A DNA stretch of 64,000 nt from Agrobacterium sp. AGB01 (GTDB lineage: Bacteria; Pseudomonadota; Alphaproteobacteria; Rhizobiales; Rhizobiaceae). The position numbers were made by a program, and so were the translations under genes. The stretch's first letter is position 1, and each line of letters opens with the position of its first letter. The notes beneath the pieces were generated by a model that was not told where the DNA came from, made no database searches, and saw nothing but the letters and a program-made list of their open reading frames with translations. The stretch is from assembly GCF_014851585.1 (NCBI RefSeq), contig NZ_JACVAB010000001.1:496001-560000 (forward strand), written 5' to 3'. Shown here piece after piece: positions 25,728-35,535 of the stretch.

Positions 25728-27067
25728 GTGAAAGCGAAAATCACCACCACGGCAAAAACGAGGTCATTATTGTCAAGCGCCGCGGTGGTGATCACGACGG
25801 CGCGCATGGTGGTGCATGGAAGATCGCGTACGCTGACTTTATGACCGCGATGATGGCGTTCTTCCTTGTTATGTGGCTGGTTAACGCTGCAAACGAAGAA
25901 ACCAAGGCATCCGTTGCAAGCTACTTCAACCCGATTCAACTCTCCGATGAAAAGCCGACGACCAAGGGTCTGGAAAAGCCTGTCGATGAGAAGGATGGGT
26001 TGGAGAAGAACGAACGCTCCAAGGTTAAAGCTGAAAATGCGACAGTCGGGTCTGCGGCCGCGACCGGCGAAGATCAGACATCGCAAACCGGTGAAGAGGC
26101 CAATTACTCGGAAGCCGACTTCTTCCAAAACCCCTATTCGGTTCTCGCCGAAATCGCGCAGGAAGTTGGTCAGCAGGCCAATGTTAGCGCGAAAGGTGAG
26201 GGCGGTGCTGCCGATTCCGGCCCGGCAACCGGTGCAAGCGGCGGCGAGGCTTATCGAGATCCGTTCGACCCTGATTTCTGGACACAGCAGGTACGCATAA
26301 CCCGCGCTGATCAACGTTCCGAAACCCAGCCGCAGGACACACAAGCCGCGCAGCAGGAAACTCAGGCGACCGAGAACCAGCAGGTGGCGGCTGCATCGAA
26401 GCAAAGCCAGCAGCAAAACGAAGCTCCGCAGTCCAACGACATCATTGCTGACGTCGCCAAACTCAACGAGCAGAAACAGAATGACCACGAGCAGCAGGAA
26501 ATTGCGGCGGTTATCCCGCAGCAGAAACCTGCTTTTGATCCGAATGAGATCAAGCCGACGCCGGATCCGGAAGAGGCTCAGCACAAGCCAACTCCTCTCG
26601 AGGAAAAGGAAGCCAAGGAGCTTCGTGACGAGATCGAGGCGCAGATCAGCGGTGTCAGCGGAAAGCTTGCAGAAGGCTTGATCGTGACGCCGGCCGAAGG
26701 TGGGATGCTCGTGACGATTTCCGATCAGAGCCAGGCGCCGATGTTCAATGTCGGCTCTGCGGTCCCGCGCCGTGAAATGGTTTTGGCGATGGAAAAGATC
26801 GGTCAGCTGTTGCAGGACAAGGGTGGTAGCGTTGTCATTCGCGGCCATACCGATGGTCGCCAGTTCAAGGGCAGTTCAAACGACAACTGGCGTCTGTCCA
26901 TGGACCGTGCCCACAGCGCCTATTACATGCTGGTGCGTGGCGGTCTTGAGGAAAATCGCGTGAAGCAGGTATCCGGTTTTGCGGATCGTAGACTGCAGAT
27001 TCCGTCAGATCCTTTGGCTGATTCCAACCGACGTATCGAAATTCTTCTGGAAGCGGATCGGGGATGA
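25724..27067 (+). CDS. motB: flagellar motor stator protein MotB
   Basis: A 447-residue stator subunit. The single transmembrane helix contains YADFMTAMMAFFLVMWLV, with Asp38 as the proton-binding residue. A plug region (NAANEETKASVASYF) follows. The linker from about 70 to 310 is unusually long and rich in Gln, Glu and Ala, as known for rhizobial MotB. The OmpA-like peptidoglycan-binding domain (about 315-447) shows VVIRGHTDGRQF and NRRIEILLEA. It overlaps the genes on both sides by 4 bases. Its partner MotA is not in this window. Confidence 0.95.
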   Translation: MSESENHHHGKNEVIIVKRRGGDHDGAHGGAWKIAYADFMTAMMAFFLVMWLVNAANEETKASVASYFNPIQLSDEKPTTKGLEKPVDEKDGLEKNERSKVKAENATVGSAAATGEDQTSQTGEEANYSEADFFQNPYSVLAEIAQEVGQQANVSAKGEGGAADSGPATGASGGEAYRDPFDPDFWTQQVRITRADQRSETQPQDTQAAQQETQATENQQVAAASKQSQQQNEAPQSNDIIADVAKLNEQKQNDHEQQEIAAVIPQQKPAFDPNEIKPTPDPEEAQHKPTPLEEKEAKELRDEIEAQISGVSGKLAEGLIVTPAEGGMLVTISDQSQAPMFNVGSAVPRREMVLAMEKIGQLLQDKGGSVVIRGHTDGRQFKGSSNDNWRLSMDRAHSAYYMLVRGGLEENRVKQVSGFADRRLQIPSDPLADSNRRIEILLEADRG

Positions 27068-28353
27068 TGCGGATGCGGCTTCCAAAACGCTGGGTATCTC
27101 TATTGGCTGCGGTCAGCACCTTTGTCGGTGCTGCCGAAAGCTTTGCCCAGTCGCCTGACAATCTGATGCCCTATTCGATGCTGCGGTCACTGCAGTTCGT
27201 GCAGGATTCCGTTGTGCTTGGTGACCATTCGGCGGCCGAGATGCAGCGCTTTATGCTGACGACCATCGATGAACGTCTAAGAGATGCACCGCCGTCAATT
27301 TTTGCTGACCCACGCAATGTGGACGCCGCACTGATCTATGCGATGAGTGGTGGTAATCCAGCGACGCTTGAATTGCTGGTCGCCAAGGACGTCGACGGCA
27401 ATTTCGACACACGCGTTGCAGATGCGCTGCGGAAATATCTCAGCGGCCGAGGTACCCTGATTGCCAAGGGTTTGGGCGCCATGGTGCCGGAATATCGCAA
27501 GACCCGTATCGGACCCTATCTGGCTTTGATCAGCGGTAACGTGACATTGGCGCAGGATCCGGTTGCCGCGTTGAAATTCTATGATATCGCCCGGCTTGAA
27601 GCGCCCGGTACGATCGTTGAAGAAGCGGCGTTGCGTCGCTCGCTGGCCATTGCCGTGGAGGACGGAGACGCAGCGCAGGGCTTCAAATACGCCCAGCGTT
27701 ATGCACGTCGTTTTCTGCATTCGCCCTATGCCAGCCAGTTCGCTGATTTGATCGTGGCCCTTTCTGTGCGTCGTTATGAGCATATTGAAGAGGCGACGAT
27801 TACCGATACGGTCGCCCTGATGGATGCAGACCGGCAGCGCGAGACATATTTGCGTATGGCACGCATGGCGACAGTCGCGGGCAAGGAAAAACTGGCCCGC
27901 ATGGCGGCAACCAGAGCCAAGGACCTTTCAACGGGTCTACCTGTTGTGGATGGGGCACCGGCAAATCTTTACGAAAGTCTCGCAAACATCGGTACTCCGG
28001 ATATCGTCAGCGCGATCAAAACCATCACCAGTATCCCGGACGAACATCTGTCTGACCGCGACAAGATTTTGCGGGACGCTGCAAAGGCCATTGCTGAAGA
28101 GGTCGTACGCCCACCTGTGGCGAGTGCCGCGTCCTTGCAGCCCGGTACGGCCGGCTGGGAAGGAGAGGCGACCCTGCCGGTCGCGGAAGCGCCTGGCAGC
28201 GAACCGAAGGTCACCGAGGGCACTGGCGTTTGGCGCAATCCGACGCCTGTCATGGAAGACCTTAGTCCTGAATACAAGAGCACCGTTTCAAGCGGACGGT
28301 CAAAGCTGGATGAAATAGACGCACTGCTTAAGAAAGAAGGCTCCTTGCAATGA
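27064..28353 (+). CDS. motC: periplasmic motility protein MotC
   Basis: A 429-residue protein with a signal peptide (about 1-29, ending SFAQ). The middle part is helical with repeat-like pairs (AALKFYDIARLEAPG, AQRYARRFLHSPYASQFADL), and the C-terminal 60 residues are Pro/Glu-rich and probably unstructured. It corresponds to MotC of Sinorhizobium and Agrobacterium, which binds the periplasmic part of MotB and is needed for rotation. Several ATG codons lie at the start (27064, 27067, 27073); the first gives the 4-base overlap with motB. Confidence 0.88.
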   Translation: MMRMRLPKRWVSLLAAVSTFVGAAESFAQSPDNLMPYSMLRSLQFVQDSVVLGDHSAAEMQRFMLTTIDERLRDAPPSIFADPRNVDAALIYAMSGGNPATLELLVAKDVDGNFDTRVADALRKYLSGRGTLIAKGLGAMVPEYRKTRIGPYLALISGNVTLAQDPVAALKFYDIARLEAPGTIVEEAALRRSLAIAVEDGDAAQGFKYAQRYARRFLHSPYASQFADLIVALSVRRYEHIEEATITDTVALMDADRQRETYLRMARMATVAGKEKLARMAATRAKDLSTGLPVVDGAPANLYESLANIGTPDIVSAIKTITSIPDEHLSDRDKILRDAAKAIAEEVVRPPVASAASLQPGTAGWEGEATLPVAEAPGSEPKVTEGTGVWRNPTPVMEDLSPEYKSTVSSGRSKLDEIDALLKKEGSLQ

Positions 28354-29711
28354 TCGATACGAGCGCATTTACACTGACGCCACCAGTATCTGACGCAAAA
28401 CCTGCGAGCGCTGGCATTAGCAAGGGCGACTCTCGGCCGAGCGGATTTGACGACGCGATGTCGGGTGCACGGAACGACCGTTCCGGGCCGCACGCATACG
28501 ACCGTCAGTCGACTGACCGTGGATCTGATGATGCCGCTTCGGAAGACGATGCGAACTCGGCAAATGGCCGGCTGCAGGAAGATCAGGCCAGTGCACACGG
28601 CCAGAAAAGCAAGTTGAATGGCTCGGCAGAAAACCTTCGTGCCCATCTGTCTGCCTACGACAAGATGACCAAAACAGCCGATGACGCATCGATTGCCAAG
28701 CCCGTCAAGGGCGACCAGGTCAAGAAACGTCTCAAGGACATGGATGAAGGCGACGCGCTCAAGGGCGCGACTGTCGCCGACGCTGATCTTGCCGCCGACG
28801 ACACAAAAGTACCGACGGTTCTTTCTGTCCTTGATGTGGGCGATGCAGCCGTGCAGGAGCTGGCAAAAGCCATTGCCAAGGAAAATCCCGGCGGAACCTC
28901 ACGCAGCGATGAGAAACCGACAACGAAGTCGAAGGCATCCAATGCCATCGACATGCTGTCTTCGGCCAAGATTGACAGTGACGCCGAAGATGTTGATGTG
29001 AATGCCGACCCACTGACAGTTCGCTTTTCTTCCTCGCGCGCCAGTTCCGGCCGTGACATGGACATGTCGATCCGGTCGGGCAGCGATGGCATCGAGTTCA
29101 AGGTCAGTGATGCAAAGGGTGGAGCGATGGAGAACGTCACGGTTCTCGATTCACGCCGGTTCATCGGCCTTTCCATGTCGACAAATGCGTCCGCATTGAC
29201 CAGCCTGATCGCTGGTGACCCTGAATGGGTCAGCGCCATGCAGCCCGGCTCCGAGCTGTCCAATGCAGCCGCACAGAGCAGCACAGGAAGGGTCGTCCAT
29301 ACGCTGAAGCTGCAAATGACACCGATCGACCTCGGCACGGTCACCATGTCACTGCGTATGGTTGGCGACGAATTGAACGTTCATGTGACCGTTCAGAACA
29401 CTGCCGCCTACAGAAAATTGAGTGACGACAGCAAAAGCATCGTTGATGCGCTGCGTGCTCAGGGCCTTCAGGTCGATCAAATCACGCTAAATATTTCTTC
29501 GACAGAAAAAAGTGATCAGTCGAGTTCGCAAAATAATGGACAGCAAGGTCAGCAAAACAATCAGCAGGCTTTGAGTGGTCGCAACCAGGGCGAGTCAGGC
29601 AGCCAGCGCGGACAGTTCGCGGGACAGGGTAACGAAGGGGAACTTGATGTCATTGCTGAAGGGAATTCTGGTCTCGCTTCCGGTAATCACAGTTCTGGCC
29701 TTTACCTCTGA
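28350..29711 (+). CDS. fliK: flagellar hook-length control protein FliK (MotD)
   Basis: A 453-residue protein with the layout of FliK: a long polar, low-complexity N-terminal part and a folded C-terminal domain near 320-400 with LKLQMTPIDLGTVTMSLRM and DALRAQGLQVDQITLNIS, the segment that contacts the FlhB switch. The end is Gln/Gly/Ser-rich. In rhizobia the gene was first named motD. It overlaps motC by 4 bases, and its last 65 bases overlap the next gene in another frame. FlhB, its partner, is not in this window; the hook protein flgE is. Confidence 0.85.
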   Translation: MIDTSAFTLTPPVSDAKPASAGISKGDSRPSGFDDAMSGARNDRSGPHAYDRQSTDRGSDDAASEDDANSANGRLQEDQASAHGQKSKLNGSAENLRAHLSAYDKMTKTADDASIAKPVKGDQVKKRLKDMDEGDALKGATVADADLAADDTKVPTVLSVLDVGDAAVQELAKAIAKENPGGTSRSDEKPTTKSKASNAIDMLSSAKIDSDAEDVDVNADPLTVRFSSSRASSGRDMDMSIRSGSDGIEFKVSDAKGGAMENVTVLDSRRFIGLSMSTNASALTSLIAGDPEWVSAMQPGSELSNAAAQSSTGRVVHTLKLQMTPIDLGTVTMSLRMVGDELNVHVTVQNTAAYRKLSDDSKSIVDALRAQGLQVDQITLNISSTEKSDQSSSQNNGQQGQQNNQQALSGRNQGESGSQRGQFAGQGNEGELDVIAEGNSGLASGNHSSGLYL

Positions 29712-30222
29712 CGCATCAGCGGTTGGCGTGCAGGGTGCTTGTGAAAATGAGATCCGTTCTGCGGCTGCCAAATACGGCGTGCCCGAGGGCATCTTGTATT
29801 CTGTTGGCTTGACGGAAACCGGCCGCAAGGGGCGACTTGATCCCAACGCGATGAATATTGAAGGAAAATCAGTGTTTTCCGCGTCGCGCAATGAGGCAAT
29901 GGCGGCATTTGAAGAGGCAAAACGTAACGGCGCAAAACTGATTGACCTTGGCTGCATGCAGATCAACCAGCACTTCCATGGAGAAAATTTCAGTTCTCCG
30001 CAGGAAATGTTTGACCCGAAGCGCAACGTGGAATATGCGGCGATGTTCCTTAAAAATCTGCACGACAGGCATGAAACCTGGACGATGGCAGTTGCCAGAT
30101 ATCACGCAGGACCAAACAACGATCCGGCACAGAAGAAATATGTGTGCCGCGTGATATCGAATCTGGTCGCGACCGGGTACGGAAAATGGACCACGAACGC
30201 AAAGAATTTTTGCGACCAATAA
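29647..30222 (+). CDS. lytic transglycosylase-like protein (SLT domain)
   Basis: A 191-residue secreted enzyme. Residues 1-25 are a signal peptide. The lysozyme-like domain has the catalytic Glu in VGLTETGRKG, then IDLGCMQINQHFHGENF, NVEYAAMFLKNLHDR and ARYHAGPNN, the usual order in transglycosylase SLT domains. It probably opens the cell wall for rod and hook assembly, since the FlgJ of this cluster lacks a hydrolase domain. The start at 29647 has GGGG six bases upstream and lies inside fliK, 65 bases before its stop; an in-frame start at 29575 would spoil the signal peptide. Confidence 0.85.
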   Translation: MSLLKGILVSLPVITVLAFTSDASAVGVQGACENEIRSAAAKYGVPEGILYSVGLTETGRKGRLDPNAMNIEGKSVFSASRNEAMAAFEEAKRNGAKLIDLGCMQINQHFHGENFSSPQEMFDPKRNVEYAAMFLKNLHDRHETWTMAVARYHAGPNNDPAQKKYVCRVISNLVATGYGKWTTNAKNFCDQ

Positions 30223-30504
30223 CAACCATAAATTGAGTTGCCCTATATGTGGCCGGAATCTGGAATTGTGGCGATCGTTTGCCGCAAATATGGTCGGGCA
30301 AGAGGAATTCTTATTGAATCCTACCTTTCTCCACATTAAAATAGTGCCGATTAGTTAAAATGCCTACTAAATGTAGATCAAATCGGCACTCAAAAGTTAA
30401 TCAATTATTAATTTCTATAGTTAACATTCCACAGTTGTCGCAGATTCCCCCGATTCGTACCAATGCCAACATTGGCAACACCACATTGATTCGGAGGCGG
30501 ACGA
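30223..30504. promoter_or_regulatory. AT-rich rem promoter region
   Basis: 282 bases without a gene, very AT-rich from about 30330 to 30430 with TTAAC words at 30420. It should hold the rem promoter; I could not identify a specific activator site. Confidence 0.4.
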
Positions 30505-31176
30505 ATGATCGTAGTGGTTGATGAGCGCGAGCTCGTTAAGAACGGATACACATCTTTATTTGGGCGTGAGGGCATTCCCTCGACGGGTTTCGACCCGCGC
30601 GAGTTTGGCGAATGGGTCACGACGGCTGCAGACACAGATCTGGCAGCTGTTGAGGCGTTCCTCATCGGCCAAGGTAACGCGTACGCGAATTTGCCACGGG
30701 CAATTCGCGACAGAACCATGGCGCCGGTCATCGCGGTAAGCGATCAGCCTTCGCTGGAGGCTACTCTCGCATTGTTCGACAGCGGAGTCGACGATGTCGT
30801 GCGTAAGCCGGTTCACCCACGCGAGATCCTGGCACGTGCAGCGGCTATTCGCCGTCGCCTGAAGGTCATCAACAATTTTACGGACATCGGCCCGATCCGC
30901 GTTTTCTCGGATGGTCGTGATCCTGAAATCAACAGCGAAGTTTTCCCGTTGCCACGCCGTGAGCGTCGCATTCTGGAATATTTGGTCGCCAACCGTGGCC
31001 GTCGCGTTTCCAAGACACAGATTTTCAATGCCATCTACGGCATTTTTGATGATGACGTCGAAGAAAACGTCGTCGAAAGCCACATCAGCAAGCTGCGCAA
31101 AAAGCTCCGTAAGAAGCTTGGTTACGACCCTGTCGATTCCAAGCGCTTCCTCGGCTATTGCATTGATTGGCAATGA
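30505..31176 (+). CDS. rem: orphan OmpR-type motility regulator Rem
   Basis: A 223-residue transcription factor. The N-terminal receiver-like domain (1-115) has an acidic start (VVVDERELV) and the conserved Lys in [11 protein letters not shown], but no Asp in the place where phosphorylation would occur. The winged helix (about 135-223) shows [20 protein letters not shown] and [17 protein letters not shown]. It matches Rem of Sinorhizobium meliloti, an atypical regulator that activates late flagellar genes in exponential growth. GGAGGCGG precedes the ATG. No kinase gene is adjacent. Confidence 0.9.
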   Translation: MIVVVDERELVKNGYTSLFGREGIPSTGFDPREFGEWVTTAADTDLAAVEAFLIGQGNAYANLPRAIRDRTMAPVIAVSDQPSLEATLALFDSGVDDVVRKPVHPREILARAAAIRRRLKVINNFTDIGPIRVFSDGRDPEINSEVFPLPRRERRILEYLVANRGRRVSKTQIFNAIYGIFDDDVEENVVESHISKLRKKLRKKLGYDPVDSKRFLGYCIDWQ

Positions 31177-31187
31177 TTTTTTGAACC

Positions 31188-31216
31188 TTTGCCGCATTTC
31201 ATCGGAATGCGGCAAA
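31188..31216 (+). terminator. strong hairpin between rem and flgE
   Basis: TTTGCCGCATT and AATGCGGCAAA form a perfect 11-bp stem with a 7-base loop, 12 bases after rem. There is no T run, so it may be an attenuator or stability element. Confidence 0.6.
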
Positions 31217-31283
31217 TGAGACAGCTTCACGCAAGGCCCATCTCTTAAGTTGCTATTCAACGACCACCACGAGGGTTCTTTTA

Positions 31284-32537
31284 ATGAGTATTTTTGGAAC
31301 GATGAAGACCGGCGTTTCCGGTATGAATGCGCAGGCTAACCGCTTGGCTACAGTCGGTGACAACATCGCCAACTCCAGCACAATTGGTTACAAGCGCGCT
31401 TCGACCGCGTTTTCGTCCATGGTTCTTCCGTCCTCGGGTGGAAACTACAATTCCGGTGGCGTCAGTTCCAACATTCGCTACAGCATTTCTGAATCTGGCG
31501 GTTATTCCTACACAACGACTGCTACGGATATGGCAATTGAAGGTAGTGGCTTCTTTATCGTCGCTGAATCCCGCGATCCGGACGCAGCCCAGTTCCTGAC
31601 TCGTGCAGGTAACTTTGCTCGCGAAACCGTAGAAGAGCCATCAGGCTCGGGTGTTTACAAAACCTTCCTTAAGAATGCGGCTGGCTATTATCTGTTTACG
31701 CCTTCTCAGGCCACAGCATCGAGCAACCGTTTCTCGGGTAGCGTTGTTGAAATGCCGGGTAATGACATCCAGTCGACCCCGACAACTGCCGGCACGATGA
31801 AATTCAACCTTAATAATCAGACTAAAATTGCCCCCGCGTTACCAGACCTTCCCACGGCTGAGAATATTTGGAAAACGTCCATGACCGGTTTCGGCTACCA
31901 GGGTGTCGAGATCGTTTACGATTTCACGTTCACGCGAACTGCGGCAAACGAATGGTCGTTGACTGTCACAGACAAGCGGGACCCATCAACAGTTCTGGTG
32001 GGGCCAGAGACCCTGGAATTCGATCCGGTAACAGGAGCATTGAATCCAGCCACAGGTGATCTGACAATTCCTCTTGTCGCTGGTCAAAATGACGACATCG
32101 TAGTTAGCCTTGCAGGTTCTACCACACAGAACACCGGCAGCACCATCATGAGCGGTGGCTTGAACGGTAACGGCGCTTCGGCGGTCAAGGATGTCATCAT
32201 CGAAACCGATGGCAGCATCTACATCCAGTACCAGAACGGCTCCAAGGTGTTGACGGAAAGCAGGCTGATGCTTGCGACCGTTACCAGCCCAGATAACCTC
32301 AATCCGGTTAATGGCAATGCTTACAGCGCCAGCAACACATCTGGCATTCTGATCGCCAATGATCCCGGCACAAAGGGCGTTGGTAACCTGATGACCAAGA
32401 CGCTGGAAACTTCGAACGTCGATATCGCCAATGAATTGACCGAGATGATTGAATCGCAGCGCATCTACAGTGCTAACTCCAAGGTTTTCCAGACAGGTTC
32501 CGAATTGTTGGATGTCCTGGTCAACCTGAAGAGATAA
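31284..32537 (+). CDS. flgE: flagellar hook protein FlgE
   Basis: A 417-residue rod/hook-family protein. The N-terminal helix MSIFGTMKTGVSGMNAQANR with DNIANSSTIGYKR is the standard motif; the C-terminal helix has NVDIANELTEMIESQRIYSA and ends ELLDVLVNLKR. The middle (about 90-350) forms the hook surface. It is the first gene of a block flgE-flgK-flgL-flaF-flbT-flgD-fliQ, all plus strand with small gaps. Secreted through the flagellar export gate; length is set by FliK, encoded just upstream. Confidence 0.96.
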   Translation: MSIFGTMKTGVSGMNAQANRLATVGDNIANSSTIGYKRASTAFSSMVLPSSGGNYNSGGVSSNIRYSISESGGYSYTTTATDMAIEGSGFFIVAESRDPDAAQFLTRAGNFARETVEEPSGSGVYKTFLKNAAGYYLFTPSQATASSNRFSGSVVEMPGNDIQSTPTTAGTMKFNLNNQTKIAPALPDLPTAENIWKTSMTGFGYQGVEIVYDFTFTRTAANEWSLTVTDKRDPSTVLVGPETLEFDPVTGALNPATGDLTIPLVAGQNDDIVVSLAGSTTQNTGSTIMSGGLNGNGASAVKDVIIETDGSIYIQYQNGSKVLTESRLMLATVTSPDNLNPVNGNAYSASNTSGILIANDPGTKGVGNLMTKTLETSNVDIANELTEMIESQRIYSANSKVFQTGSELLDVLVNLKR

Positions 32538-32559
32538 TAGATCTCACGAGGACAGATGA

Positions 32560-34044
32560 ATGTCACTTTCGTCAGCAATGATTACTGCACAGTCAATTTT
32601 TAATAATACCGGCAAGCAGACTGATGTTGTCTCAAGCAATATCGCCAATGTTGGTAATAAAAATTACGTTAAAAGAACTGCAATTCTGAGCGCAACAGCT
32701 TACGGCGCATCGGTTGTTACGACGGCCCGTGTTCAGAACGACAGTCTTCTGCGGCAGACACTTGCTTCGTCCTCACTTTTTTCCGGTCAGAATGTCCTTC
32801 TGACCGGCCTCGAAGAAGTAAAGAGTATCTTTGGCGGAAATGACTACGAAAGCTCTCCGAGTGCATATCTCGGAGCTCTCCAGAAAAGCCTCGACACTTA
32901 TGCTGGCAAACCCGGTGACTCTGCGCTCGCAGCAACCGTTGTCAACGCAGCAACTGACCTTGCGACCTCTCTGAACACCGCTTCCAACGAGCTGCAGGCT
33001 ATTCGTACCCGTGCAGACAAGGAAATGGCACTTCAGGTCGATAGCCTCAATCAGTTGCTTGCCCGTTTTGAAGTCGCTAACAATGCGGTGAAGTCGGCAA
33101 CAGCATCCGGTGCTGATCCGAACGACGCTCTTGATATCCGCGACAGCCTCCTGAAAGACATTTCAAGCATTGTCGGCGTGTCCGTTGTGACGCGCGGTGA
33201 CAATGACATGGCTCTTTACACCAGCGATCAGGGCATCACTCTGTTCGAAACCATTCCGCGCCAGGTCAGCTTTACACCGAAGATCGGCTACACCGCATCG
33301 ATGGACGGCAATTCGCTGTATATTGACGGCGTTGCAGTCAAAGCCGGTGAAGGTAGCAACACTACGGCATCCGGCAGCCTTTCCGGTCTGTTGCAGTTAC
33401 GTGACGACGTCGTTCCGACGATGCAGAACCAGTTGGACGAAATTGCCCGCGGTCTGATCACTCTTTTTGCTGAAAAGCAGGCAGACAGCACCGGTACCGA
33501 TCCGGATCTGCCAGGCCTGTTCACCTATAACGATCCTGCTACAGCCACGGTCCCGGCTGCTGGCACCATCACCAAAGGTCTTGCGGCTGCCATTAAAGTG
33601 CACCCGGATCTGATCATTTCCCAGGGTGGCAACCCTGAACTTCTTCGTGATGGAGGTATCAATGGTGCGGCTTACGTCAAGAATGATCTGTCGAATGGCG
33701 GTGGCACGGGCTACTCCGCGCTTATCCGCAGCTATGTAACGGCACTCGACACATCGATCGATTTCGATCCAACGACCCGTATCGACACGGACACAAGCCT
33801 TCTCAAATACGCTTCCAACTCAATGGGTTGGCTGGAGCAGATGCGTCAGGGCGCGACCAACGCCAACGATGTGAAGACTGCAGCTTATGAGCGCGCAGAA
33901 GAGGTATATTCAAACACGACCGGCGTCAGCCTGGACGAGGAACTGTCTCTGCTGCTCGATATCGAACAATCCTACAAGGCTGCAACGAAGCTGGTCTCGA
34001 CGATTGATGAAATGTTGCAATCTCTGATGAGCATGGTGAAGTAA
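32560..34044 (+). CDS. flgK: flagellar hook-associated protein 1, FlgK
   Basis: A 494-residue hook-filament junction protein. The N-terminal helix (SLSSAMITAQSIFNNTGKQT, then SSNIANVGNKNYVKR) and C-terminal helix (GVSLDEELSLLLDIEQSYKA to TIDEMLQSLMSMVK) are typical; the two surface domains lie between. The ATG at 32560 is preceded by GAGG at a good distance; an ATG four bases earlier is out of frame. flgL begins one base after its stop. Confidence 0.95.
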   Translation: MSLSSAMITAQSIFNNTGKQTDVVSSNIANVGNKNYVKRTAILSATAYGASVVTTARVQNDSLLRQTLASSSLFSGQNVLLTGLEEVKSIFGGNDYESSPSAYLGALQKSLDTYAGKPGDSALAATVVNAATDLATSLNTASNELQAIRTRADKEMALQVDSLNQLLARFEVANNAVKSATASGADPNDALDIRDSLLKDISSIVGVSVVTRGDNDMALYTSDQGITLFETIPRQVSFTPKIGYTASMDGNSLYIDGVAVKAGEGSNTTASGSLSGLLQLRDDVVPTMQNQLDEIARGLITLFAEKQADSTGTDPDLPGLFTYNDPATATVPAAGTITKGLAAAIKVHPDLIISQGGNPELLRDGGINGAAYVKNDLSNGGGTGYSALIRSYVTALDTSIDFDPTTRIDTDTSLLKYASNSMGWLEQMRQGATNANDVKTAAYERAEEVYSNTTGVSLDEELSLLLDIEQSYKAATKLVSTIDEMLQSLMSMVK

Positions 34045-34045
34045 A

Positions 34046-35152
34046 ATGAAGACATCTTTCATATCCTCACTGGCAATGCAGAATAGCATGCGTAGCACGA
34101 TCCTGAAGGCTCAGCTTGAGATGACGGATCTGACCACGGAACTGACAACAGGCAAGCACGCTGACCTTGGCGTGGCTCTGGGTGCCAACACGGCACGTAG
34201 CCTGGACCTCAACCGTGATGTGCAGCGCCTGACATCGATCATCGGCGTAAACTCGATTGCCACCCAACGTCTGGAAGCATCGCAGCTGGCACTGAAGAAC
34301 ATGTCGGAAGCGGCAAATGAAATTCAAAAGGTGCTTGTCCCGAACACCAGCGCAGAAGAACCGACGCTGAGCACTGTTCGCAACACGATCACCAATGCTT
34401 TCAACAACTTCATTGGCTTTGCCAATACGTCCGTCAACGGCGAGTTCCTGTTCTCCGGCATCAACACCGATGTGAAGCCGGTCGATGATTACTTCGCTGA
34501 CGATTCCAAGTTGAAGCAGGCCTATGACGACGAGTTGAACTATTACATGACGAACGTGGTATCGCCTGCAGTTGGCGATGCCTCGCAGTTGACCAAGGAA
34601 CAGGTCGCGACGTTCATGTCCGACATGGAAAAGAAGTTCAACGGCGAAACCAAGGTCACCAACCCGCCGCACTCCACGTTGACGGCTGGTACGGACTACG
34701 ATTTCTGGACCGCCTTTGGCTCGGATTCCAGCGATGTAAACATGACAAGCCGTATCAGCCAGACGGAAGTCGTCGAAACATCGACAAACGCCAATTCCAA
34801 GGGCATGCGTTACTTCGCTTTCACAGCAATGACCACCATGACCTTCCTTCAGGACAATATCGCTCCTGAAATCCGCGAACAGGTTTCCATGGGTGCGGTC
34901 AACAACATCAAGTCCGCAATTGACGGACTGAACCAGCAGGCCAGTAAACTCGGTCTTTCTGAAGAGCGTGTTTCCAAGGCAAACGACGCTTTGTCAGCAC
35001 AGAAGAAGATCATCGAAACGCACCTCATTGATCTCGAGGGCATCGATACATACGAGGCAAAGACACGCCTCGATCTGCTGAAGTCTCAAATAGAAATTGC
35101 CTACAGCTTGACGGCACGGCTGCAACAAATGAGCCTTGTAAACTACCTTTGA
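34046..35152 (+). CDS. flgL: flagellar hook-associated protein 3, FlgL
   Basis: A 368-residue junction protein with flagellin-like terminal helices: SMRSTILKAQLEMTDLTTEL with a TTGKHADLG turn at the start, and TYEAKTRLDLLKSQIEIAYS at the end. The central domain contains FANTSVNGEFLFSGINTDVK, common in FlgL. It lies one base behind flgK and has only a weak ribosome-binding site, so it is probably translated by coupling. Confidence 0.94.
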   Translation: MKTSFISSLAMQNSMRSTILKAQLEMTDLTTELTTGKHADLGVALGANTARSLDLNRDVQRLTSIIGVNSIATQRLEASQLALKNMSEAANEIQKVLVPNTSAEEPTLSTVRNTITNAFNNFIGFANTSVNGEFLFSGINTDVKPVDDYFADDSKLKQAYDDELNYYMTNVVSPAVGDASQLTKEQVATFMSDMEKKFNGETKVTNPPHSTLTAGTDYDFWTAFGSDSSDVNMTSRISQTEVVETSTNANSKGMRYFAFTAMTTMTFLQDNIAPEIREQVSMGAVNNIKSAIDGLNQQASKLGLSEERVSKANDALSAQKKIIETHLIDLEGIDTYEAKTRLDLLKSQIEIAYSLTARLQQMSLVNYL

Positions 35153-35187
35153 TGATTAAAGGTAGCCGTAGATAAAGGATACAATGA

Positions 35188-35535
35188 ATGTACCAGTTTT
35201 CCTATGCGGAGATAATGGAGGACGACGTCACCGACGCGAAAGATCGCGAGCGGCAGGCCTTGTCCAAATCTTTGGAATTACTGGACGCCGCGCAAAAAGA
35301 CTCTGGGCAATACCGTCTGACGGTCGAAGCGCTCTATTACACTCGACGGGTTTGGGTGAGGTTCATAGAAGATCTCAAACACCCGGAGAACCAGTTGCCG
35401 AATGAACTTCGTGCCAATCTGATCTCCATCGCAATCTGGATTTTGAAGGAATGCGAGCGGATCAGAAAGAGGGAATCGAGCAACTTCCAAGGCATAATTG
35501 ACGTAACAACCATCATCAGGGATGGACTTAAATGA
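35188..35535 (+). CDS. flaF: flagellin assembly/regulation protein FlaF
   Basis: A 115-residue soluble helical protein beginning [13 protein letters not shown], with [16 protein letters not shown] and [14 protein letters not shown], the usual FlaF segments. In Caulobacter FlaF promotes flagellin translation and secretion and opposes FlbT. The ATG at 35188 has AAAGGA before it; an ATG at 35184 is out of frame. It overlaps flbT by 4 bases. Confidence 0.92.
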   Translation: MYQFSYAEIMEDDVTDAKDRERQALSKSLELLDAAQKDSGQYRLTVEALYYTRRVWVRFIEDLKHPENQLPNELRANLISIAIWILKECERIRKRESSNFQGIIDVTTIIRDGLK

